Shown one piece after another: positions 58,572 to 64,000 of a stretch of DNA of 64,000 nucleotides. Numbering within the stretch: position 1 is the first letter of the stretch; every line of letters begins with the position of its first letter. A program made the translations under genes and the position numbers. The stretch comes from Clostridiales bacterium (lineage in GTDB: Bacteria > Bacillota > Clostridia > Lachnospirales > Bianqueaceae), in NCBI GenBank assembly GCA_024689505.1, contig JAILDJ010000271.1:1-64000 (forward strand), in the 5' to 3' direction. Under the pieces are notes generated by a model. That model made no database searches and was not told where the DNA came from. It was given only the letters and a program-made list of their open reading frames with translations.

Positions 58572-59618
58572 ATGAATATAGCATTGGTCTATGGAGGTGT
58601 TTCTTCGGAACATGAGATCTCCTGCCTGTCCGCGAAAACGATCTATAAGGCTCTTGATCCGGAGCGTTATGAAGTCACACTGATCTTCATCACAAAAGAT
58701 GGGCAGTGGAAACTGGTCGATCACATCCAGGACTATACGGAGGAAGCGTATGCAACATTTCCGACCGCAGTGGTGATCCCGAGCAAAGAAGAAATGAATT
58801 GCCTTATCCTGGAAGAACCGGTCCGTCGGCTGCATATCGATCTGGCCATCCCTGTACTGCATGGATTGGGCGGTGAAGATGGAACGATCCAGGGATTGTT
58901 TGAAATGGCAGGGATCCCATATGTCGGATGCGGAGTCATCGCTTCTGCGGCAGCCATGGATAAGATCACGACCAAGAAGATCGTGGCACCGTTGGGCATC
59001 CGTCAGGCACGCTTCGTGGATGTGTATCGCCATGAGCTGAACCATATGGAAGATGTCATCGCCAAAGTGGAGGAGACGCTGGACTATCCGGTGTTCGTCA
59101 AGCCTTCCAATGCCGGGTCTTCCGTAGGTGTTTCTCAGGCGAACGACCGTACCGAGTTAGCAGCAGGACTGCATACAGCGGCTGTGCAGGACAGACGCAT
59201 CCTGGTGGAAGAATCCATCGTCGGACATGAAGTCGAATGTGCGGTACTGGGCAATCTGGACGTTGCGGCATCCCGCGTGGGCGAGATCCTCGCGGCCGAC
59301 AGTTTCTATACCTACGATGCCAAATATAACAACCCTGAATCGCAGACTGTCATTGCGGACTATCTCCCTGAGGAGACGATCCAGGAGATCCGGAAGGATG
59401 CGGTACAGATCTTCAAAGCACTGGACGGAAGTGGCCTTGCACGGGTCGATTTCTTCGTGGAAAAAGAGACTGGTGAAGTCGTCTTCAACGAGATCAATAC
59501 CTTCCCGGGCTTCACATCGATCAGTATGTATCCCACCCTTTGGATCCATGAAGGATTCACCATAGAGGGGTTGGTCGACAGATTGATCCAGCTGGGCTTG
59601 GAACGCGAACACAAATGA
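58572..59618 (+). CDS. ddl: D-alanine--D-alanine ligase
   Basis: A 348-residue ATP-grasp enzyme joining two D-alanines for peptidoglycan precursors. It has YGGVSSEHEISCLSAKT at the N-terminus, HGLGGEDGTIQGLFE near residue 97, KPSNAGSSVGVS near 178, and the metal-binding FNEINTFPGFTSISMYP near 306. AAGGAG precedes the ATG. The next gene overlaps its stop by four bases. It shows D-Ala is available in this cell, relevant when weighing the substrate of the Dlt-like operon. Confidence 0.97.
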   Translation: MNIALVYGGVSSEHEISCLSAKTIYKALDPERYEVTLIFITKDGQWKLVDHIQDYTEEAYATFPTAVVIPSKEEMNCLILEEPVRRLHIDLAIPVLHGLGGEDGTIQGLFEMAGIPYVGCGVIASAAAMDKITTKKIVAPLGIRQARFVDVYRHELNHMEDVIAKVEETLDYPVFVKPSNAGSSVGVSQANDRTELAAGLHTAAVQDRRILVEESIVGHEVECAVLGNLDVAASRVGEILAADSFYTYDAKYNNPESQTVIADYLPEETIQEIRKDAVQIFKALDGSGLARVDFFVEKETGEVVFNEINTFPGFTSISMYPTLWIHEGFTIEGLVDRLIQLGLEREHK

Positions 59619-60088
59619 GCAGTCGGCAAAAGCCCGCGCATATCACATTGTTCTCGAGAGAGCAGGCGGGCAATGAAGTACAGACGGACCGGTTCGAATT
59701 TGATGGCGTTTGGTTTGAAAAGGCGGGAAAACCCTTCATCCTTTTTGAAGAACCTTTGGAAGATGGCACTTTGGTGCGTTCGGCACTGCGGATCGATCCG
59801 GATAAAGTCGCGGTGCTGCGTCATGAAAAAGTCGGTGGGCATCTGATCCTGGATCCGAACCACCGACAAAAAATGAAACATCCATCGCCTTATGGAATGT
59901 TGGAGTTTTATGTGACGACACATCGCCTGGAGGCCGAAGTCTTGAAAGAACAGATCCGGATCCGCGCGGAATACAGCCTGCAGCTTTTGTTTGATGAACA
60001 AGAAGCACCGGATCCGCAAAAGCAAGATGTGTACAGGAGTCTTGAACTCCACATCAACGAGCAAAAAATGAGCTCATCGGATAAGTAA
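59615..60088 (+). CDS. DUF1934 (YwiB-like) beta-barrel protein
   Basis: A 157-residue protein with the DUF1934 pattern: FDGVWFEKAGKPFILFEE near residue 28, then HPSPYGMLEFYVTTHRLE near 90 and a final RAEYSLQLLFDEQ strand. The fold is a small calycin-like barrel, as in Bacillus YwiB. Function unknown. The gene overlaps ddl by four bases, and its last codons form the 5' arm of the following terminator. Confidence 0.82.
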   Translation: MSSRQKPAHITLFSREQAGNEVQTDRFEFDGVWFEKAGKPFILFEEPLEDGTLVRSALRIDPDKVAVLRHEKVGGHLILDPNHRQKMKHPSPYGMLEFYVTTHRLEAEVLKEQIRIRAEYSLQLLFDEQEAPDPQKQDVYRSLELHINEQKMSSSDK

Positions 60089-60108
60089 TGTCCGATGAGC
60101 TTTCTTTT
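60063..60108. terminator. Bidirectional terminator overlapping the DUF1934 stop codon
   Basis: Perfect 11 bp stem AGCTCATCGGA/TCCGATGAGCT (60071-60081 and 60091-60101). The stop codon lies in the loop. TTTCTTTT follows on plus; the A run at 60063-60068 provides Ts on minus. It serves both the ddl operon and the convergent membrane-protein gene. Confidence 0.9.
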
Positions 60109-60694
60109 ATCGATTCTTTTTGCTGCGTTTGGCACCGCCGGTGTACATGCGCTGCTGATCACGCGCGGCTTTCTTGGCGGCTTCAACGGCCTGTTTGCCG
60201 TCAGGATGCTGCTTTTTCTTTGTGGGCTCGGTGTCGTTCTGCACCTTGTTCAGCTTGTTCTGCAGCTTTTCACGGAGTGTGAGCTTCCGCGGAGGTGCTA
60301 CGTATTTCTCGCCCTTCTTAGCGGTAGAGAAGCCCAGGATGTAGGCACCGGAGATCTCCAATTTGAGAACGCGCTTGACCGGGAGCACTTCATAGACTTT
60401 CGGATCGCACAGCATCGTCATGAACTGTGGCCCGACTTTGACTTTGACCATGGGCATTTTACGGATCTTCAAGTAGAAGGGAACGCCCTCTATGGCCTGT
60501 TTCGGCAGATTGGATTCTGTCAGTTTCATTTTCTTTTTATCGATGACCATGGCGGATATCGTTTGGCGGTTCTGCTGGATCATGGTCTGGGATTCCGCCT
60601 GCTTTTTCTGCAGTTTGTTGCCCAGGAAATACAGACCTACGAGCAGAAGTGCCACCACCAGGATGACGGTAAAGACTATACCTAAGGTATCCAT
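60107..60694 (-). CDS. Unknown single-pass membrane protein
   Basis: A 195-residue protein with one N-terminal helix (about residues 5-27), a soluble middle with MPMVKVKVGPQFMTMLCDPK, and a basic Lys-rich C-terminus (about 135-195). The middle suggests a small beta domain. I do not recognise the family. It has a good divergent promoter and shares the terminator at 60071-60101. Confidence 0.65.
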   Translation of the reverse strand: MDTLGIVFTVILVVALLLVGLYFLGNKLQKKQAESQTMIQQNRQTISAMVIDKKKMKLTESNLPKQAIEGVPFYLKIRKMPMVKVKVGPQFMTMLCDPKVYEVLPVKRVLKLEISGAYILGFSTAKKGEKYVAPPRKLTLREKLQNKLNKVQNDTEPTKKKQHPDGKQAVEAAKKAARDQQRMYTGGAKRSKKNR

Positions 60695-60724
60695 GAATAC
60701 GACCTCCTATACATAACTTGATAT

Positions 60725-60753
60725 AGTGTAACTGATTTCCAACCGTTCGTCAA
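60725..60753 (-). promoter_or_regulatory. Promoter of the unknown membrane-protein gene
   Basis: Minus-strand TTGACG (60748-60753), 17 bp spacer, TACACT (60725-60730), 31 bp before the start. Confidence 0.65.
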
Positions 60754-60778
60754 GTGGACAATTCCTCCTGACATCAAT

Positions 60779-60807
60779 TTGCAACCGTTGGCACTTTATG
60801 CTATCAT
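60779..60807 (+). promoter_or_regulatory. Promoter of cobT-cobU-cobS-cobC
   Basis: TTGCAA (60779-60784), 17 bp spacer, TATCAT (60802-60807), only 29 bp before the cobT start. The short leader leaves no room for a cobalamin riboswitch. Confidence 0.75.
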
Positions 60808-60835
60808 AGAGGTACATAGAGGGAGATCATAAAAT

Positions 60836-61909
60836 ATGAGATATTCCATCAAAGTACCAACGCCGGATACAGAGGCTGCGGCAGAAGCAATACAGCGCTG
60901 TAATCAGCTGATCAAACCTCCGGGCAGTCTGGGTGTGCTGGAAGAGATCGCCATCCGACTGGCAGGGATCCTGGGGACCTCGCATCCGCTGGCAGGTAAA
61001 AAAGCCGTCATTGTCATGGCGGCGGATAACGGTGTCACGAAAGAGGGTGTCGCCAGCGCTCCCAAACATTTCACCGCGATCCAGACCCGGCAGATGCTGC
61101 TGGGGCGAACGGGGGTCGCCGTACTGGCGCGGCAGGCTGGCGCAGCACTGCGCGTCGTCGATGTCGGTATCGAGGGCGAACTGGAAGCACCGGGGCTTAT
61201 CCAGGAAAAGATCCGGCATGGCACAGGTAATATCCTATGGGAAGATGCCATGACAGAAGAGGAACTCTTGCAGGCAATGGAAGTCGGACGTGCTCAGGTC
61301 CGGATCTTGAAAGCGCAAGGCGTCACCACGGTCGGCATCGGAGAGATGGGGATCGGTAACACTACGACGACAGCTGCCATCCTGCATGCATTGCGCCCAG
61401 ACGTGGAACTGGAAGGGATCGTAGGAAAGGGAGCGGGGCTTACAGAAGCAGCGCGGCAGAAGAAGATACAGGTCATCCGGGCGGCTGTATCGAGAGCGGT
61501 GCTGACACCGGAGGATCCCTTGCGGATCCTGCAATGTGTCGGAGGCCTGGACATCGCGGCCATGACCGGCGCATACCTTGGTGCAGCTGCGTTGGGCATC
61601 CCTGCCGTGATCGACGGCGTCATCAGTATGGTGGCCGCCTATCTGGCCTGGAAGATCTGCCCGGAAGCGAAAGCATATTTCTTTGCCTCCCATCGTTCTG
61701 CGGAACCGGCTTACGAGGTCATGAGCCGGGAAATGGGCCTGGAACCGCCGCTGCATATGCAGATGCGCCTGGGTGAAGGAAGCGGCTGTCCTTTGTTTTT
61801 CGGAATCATGGACATGGCATGTGCCATGCTGAACGATATGGCGACTTTCACAGAGGCAGAGACCGATGGTGGTTTTTTGATCGATATCCGGGAGGAGACC
61901 GGAAAGTAA
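60836..61909 (+). CDS. cobT: Nicotinate-nucleotide--dimethylbenzimidazole phosphoribosyltransferase
   Basis: A 357-residue enzyme that makes alpha-ribazole phosphate, the lower-ligand precursor of cobalamin. Motifs: NQLIKPPGSLGVLEE near residue 22, VMAADNGVTKEGV near 60, GIGEMGIGNTTTTAA near 170, and the catalytic glutamate in RLGEGSGCPLFF near 315. GGGAG precedes the ATG. First of four genes for assembling the nucleotide loop. Confidence 0.97.
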   Translation: MRYSIKVPTPDTEAAAEAIQRCNQLIKPPGSLGVLEEIAIRLAGILGTSHPLAGKKAVIVMAADNGVTKEGVASAPKHFTAIQTRQMLLGRTGVAVLARQAGAALRVVDVGIEGELEAPGLIQEKIRHGTGNILWEDAMTEEELLQAMEVGRAQVRILKAQGVTTVGIGEMGIGNTTTTAAILHALRPDVELEGIVGKGAGLTEAARQKKIQVIRAAVSRAVLTPEDPLRILQCVGGLDIAAMTGAYLGAAALGIPAVIDGVISMVAAYLAWKICPEAKAYFFASHRSAEPAYEVMSREMGLEPPLHMQMRLGEGSGCPLFFGIMDMACAMLNDMATFTEAETDGGFLIDIREETGK

Positions 61910-61915
61910 GGATAT

Positions 61916-62497
61916 ATGAAAACAAAAATGTTGATCACGGGCGGGGCGCGCAGCGGGAAAAGCCGTTTTGGCCAGGAGACGGCCGCCCATATCAGCCCGG
62001 AGGGACGGGTCCTGTACGTGGCCACGGCCCGGGTGTGGGACGAGGAGATGGCGGTCCGCGTGCAGAAGCACAAAGACAGCCGGCCCGCGTGCTGGGACAC
62101 TTATGAAGGGTACGAACATCTGGGGGAGAAGCTTCTGTCCTGGAGTGAGCAGTATGAGACGGTGCTGATCGATTGTGTCACGATGTTACTGACCAATGGC
62201 ATCTTCGATCGGATCGGTTCACAGGATCCGGATACTTTGACCAAAGAGCAGATCCTTATGCTGGAACAGGATGCGGAGAAAACGATCCAGGAATTGATCC
62301 GGGGCATCGAAGGGACAGCATGCAATGTGCTGCTGATCACCAATGAACTGGGCTCTGGTGTAGTCCCGGAGCGTCTGCTGGGACGGGTCTTCCGGGATAT
62401 GGCCGGCAGGGCCAATCAGCAGCTGGCAGCATCGATGCCGGAGGTCTGTTTGATGGTGAGTGGCCTGCCGTTGATGGTGAAGGGGGCATTGCCATGA
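61916..62497 (+). CDS. cobU: Adenosylcobinamide kinase / adenosylcobinamide-phosphate guanylyltransferase
   Basis: A 193-residue bifunctional enzyme. The P-loop is TGGARSGKSRFGQ at residue 7; the histidine of VRVQKHKDSRP near residue 45 is the expected guanylylation site; TNELGSGVVPE near 142 is conserved. It phosphorylates adenosylcobinamide and attaches GMP. The end overlaps cobS by four bases. Confidence 0.96.
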   Translation: MKTKMLITGGARSGKSRFGQETAAHISPEGRVLYVATARVWDEEMAVRVQKHKDSRPACWDTYEGYEHLGEKLLSWSEQYETVLIDCVTMLLTNGIFDRIGSQDPDTLTKEQILMLEQDAEKTIQELIRGIEGTACNVLLITNELGSGVVPERLLGRVFRDMAGRANQQLAASMPEVCLMVSGLPLMVKGALP

Positions 62498-63279
62498 TCC
62501 TTTTGGAATGCAAGGCGCTGATTTTTTGCCTGCAGTTTCTGACCCGCCTGCCGCTGCCCTTCCGCATCGAAGGTCCTGATGATCTTTTTGCCCGCGGTAC
62601 CGTCTTTTTCCCACTGGCCGGTGCTTTGATCGGTGTGCTGGACGCAGCCGTTTACTGGCTTATAAGTCAGTGGGCGGGGCCTTGGACGGCAGCCTGTCTG
62701 GTCGTTTTGTTCGACTCCTGGATCACCGGTGGATTGCATCTGGATGGCCTTGCGGACACGGCCGATGCCTTTGGCAGCTGGCAGAGCCGCGACAGGATGC
62801 TGGAGATCATGAAGGACAGTCGCATTGGAACGGCGGGCGTGCTTGCCGTTGCGGGCGTTCTGATCGGACGCATCGCGTTGTATGGTGAATTGATGAGCCG
62901 TGGATTACCGCTCCGGACCCTGCTGGGTATCATAGCGGTCATTCCCTGCATCAGCCGGACGGGTATGGTCATGTTGATCTACGCTTCCCGGTATGCAAGG
63001 GAAAATGGCTTGGGCGGGATGTTTTTCATGTACAGGAATAAGATCGACGTAGCCTTTTTCATCACCCTTATACTGGCCGCGGGGCTCATCTATCTGCTGC
63101 TGCCTTCGTGGATCAGTCTGATCCTGGTGGGAACGAGCTGCATCACGGGTCTGCTGCACAGGGTTCGGTGTTATCGCAAGATCGGCGGCATGACCGGAGA
63201 CACCTTAGGTGCCGGACTTGAGTGGATGGAAGCGGCTATGGGTCTGGCGGCGGTCATCGCCGTCTTTTATCTGGTATAA
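62494..63279 (+). CDS. cobS: Adenosylcobinamide-GDP ribazoletransferase (cobalamin synthase)
   Basis: A 261-residue integral membrane enzyme joining adenosylcobinamide-GDP and alpha-ribazole (phosphate). The Asp-rich site GGLHLDGLADTADAFGS near residue 72 is the catalytic signature; TRLPLPF stands near the start. About seven helices. ATGA overlap with cobU couples translation. Confidence 0.96.
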   Translation: MILLECKALIFCLQFLTRLPLPFRIEGPDDLFARGTVFFPLAGALIGVLDAAVYWLISQWAGPWTAACLVVLFDSWITGGLHLDGLADTADAFGSWQSRDRMLEIMKDSRIGTAGVLAVAGVLIGRIALYGELMSRGLPLRTLLGIIAVIPCISRTGMVMLIYASRYARENGLGGMFFMYRNKIDVAFFITLILAAGLIYLLLPSWISLILVGTSCITGLLHRVRCYRKIGGMTGDTLGAGLEWMEAAMGLAAVIAVFYLV

Positions 63280-63288
63280 GGAGGGCGT

Positions 63289-63891
63289 ATGCAGATCTAT
63301 TTGATGCGCCATGGGCTGACGGAATATAATCTGACAGGCCGCTTCACCGGCCGTGCGGATGTACCGCTGCATCCTGACGGGGCTGCGCAGGCAGAGCAGG
63401 TCCATGAAATGCTGAAAAACGTACAGTTCGACCGCGTGATCGCTTCTTCTCAACAACGGGCGGTCCGAACGGCGCAGATCGTAGCGCCGGGACATCCGGT
63501 GGAAGCGATGGAAGAACTGGTGGAACTGGACGTGGGCACCTGGACCGGACATACCTGGGCTGAGGTCGAAGAGATGGACCCCGAAGGTGCCAGGCGTCAT
63601 GAGGAGGACTGGACGGCAGCCGTAGGCGGCGGAGAAACGGCGGATGATATGTTCGAACGGGTCGGCAGAGCGGTGCGAGAGGTCCTCGCCACCTCAGCCC
63701 TCGATGATACTGTTTTGATCGTTTCTCATGGCGGACCCATGCGTGTCCTGGCCACGCTTTTGCTGGATCTTCCCAAAGAAGTATACTGGCATCTGGTCGC
63801 AGGACAAGGGTCTTACAGCCTGCTGACAGCATATCCCGAATCTCCACTGTGGTTCTCGATCGCGGAGTGGAACAGCAGGAGGATCCGGTAA
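63289..63891 (+). CDS. cobC: Histidine phosphatase, probable alpha-ribazole phosphatase
   Basis: A 200-residue phosphoglycerate-mutase-type phosphatase with the catalytic LMRHGLTEYN at residue 4, SSQQRAVRTAQI near 53, and VSHGGPMRVL near 145. Its place after cobS supports the CobC role, removing the phosphate from alpha-ribazole phosphate or adenosylcobalamin phosphate. By sequence alone another broad-specificity phosphatase is possible. AGGAGG precedes the ATG. Confidence 0.88.
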   Translation: MQIYLMRHGLTEYNLTGRFTGRADVPLHPDGAAQAEQVHEMLKNVQFDRVIASSQQRAVRTAQIVAPGHPVEAMEELVELDVGTWTGHTWAEVEEMDPEGARRHEEDWTAAVGGGETADDMFERVGRAVREVLATSALDDTVLIVSHGGPMRVLATLLLDLPKEVYWHLVAGQGSYSLLTAYPESPLWFSIAEWNSRRIR

Positions 63892-63899
63892 AAAGGCAT

Positions 63900-63924
63900 A
63901 AAAAAACCACCCGAGATCGGGTGG
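63900..63924 (-). terminator. Terminator of tRNA-Gly
   Basis: CCACCCG (63907-63913) and CGGGTGG (63918-63924), four-base loop; the minus strand runs on into six or more Ts. Confidence 0.88.
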
Positions 63925-63930
63925 ATATAG

Positions 63931-64000
63931 AGCGCGAAACGAGATTCGAACTCGCGACCCTCGCCTTGGCAAGGCGATGCTCTACCACTGAGCCATTCGC
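63931..64000 (-). tRNA. tRNA-Gly (GCC), 5' end cut by the window
   Basis: Minus-strand tRNA with D arm GCTC-AGTGGTA-GAGC, anticodon arm TCGCC-TTGCCAA-GGCGA (anticodon GCC) and T loop TTCGAAT. The 3' acceptor strand TTCGCGC implies that two 5' bases lie beyond the window edge. The discriminator base is T, and CCA is not encoded. Confidence 0.95.

Noticed and set aside
60695-60835. Cobalamin riboswitch before cobT
   Set aside because: The predicted transcript leader is only about 20-30 bases; no B12-box-like element is visible.
1-64000. CRISPR arrays, insertion sequences, prophage or integrase genes
   Set aside because: No regularly spaced repeats, transposase, integrase or phage structural motifs were seen on reading through the window.

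Overview
This 64 kb window is a chromosomal segment of a Gram-positive, moderate-GC member of the Bacillota, most like the Clostridia (Lachnospiraceae or relatives). The evidence is gene order and families. The block rpsB-tsf / pyrH-frr-uppS-cdsA-dxr-rseP-ispG-polC is the Firmicutes arrangement. PolC is the Gram-positive replicative polymerase. A clostridial-type Tad pilus locus (Flp1-like pilin, DUF5702-like and DUF6382-like proteins) is present. The assignment is inference; no 16S gene lies in the window. Almost every gene has a clear Shine-Dalgarno, and many promoters are textbook -35/17 bp/-10 boxes.

Layout. 1-4.7 kb: a Dlt-like operon (adenylation enzyme cut by the window edge, PLP decarboxylase, carrier protein, MBOAT acyltransferase, SGNH/DltD-like protein) ending in a bidirectional terminator. 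4.7-6.6 kb, minus strand: an AraC-type regulator and asparagine synthetase AsnA. 6.7-16.5 kb: ispF followed by a ten-gene Mrp/Mbh-type cation/proton antiporter operon with four NuoL/M/N-like subunits and no redox module. 16.5-22.3 kb: yifB/comM (minus), dprA, topA and a FliA/WhiG-type sigma factor. 22.3-36.5 kb: translation, isoprenoid, phospholipid and replication genes (rpsB to polC), interrupted between tsf and pyrH by a minus-strand 3D-domain cell-wall protein with strong terminators. 36.6-41.5 kb: a Gld-like ABC export/auxiliary operon. 41.6-45.2 kb: an HTH-ACT protein, homoserine dehydrogenase, aspartate kinase and a pentose-phosphate 4-epimerase. 45.6-54.8 kb: a ten-gene Tad pilus operon. 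54.8-60.7 kb: methyltransferase, Hsp33, DUF3783 protein, tRNA-Leu, CutC, flavodoxin-like protein, Ddl, DUF1934 protein and an unknown membrane protein. 60.8-64 kb: cobalamin nucleotide-loop genes cobT-cobU-cobS-cobC and a partial tRNA-Gly.

The most unusual item is the first operon. A decarboxylase sits, with a 4-base overlap, between a DltA-like adenylation enzyme and a DltC-like carrier, upstream of DltB-like and DltD-like transfer proteins. By analogy with carrier-bound decarboxylation in butirosin (BtrI/BtrJ/BtrK) and vicenistatin (VinL/VinN/VinO) biosynthesis, it may decorate a cell-surface polymer with a beta- or gamma-amino acid instead of D-alanine. Other notable items are a PolC with two tandem OB-folds, a Tad pseudopilin ending in two Ada-like Cys/His zinc-site repeats, a sigD-type gene left between topA and rpsB without flagellar genes, and a cluster of RCATGY hexamers at the promoter of the HTH-ACT gene. 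No insertion sequence, prophage or CRISPR array was seen.
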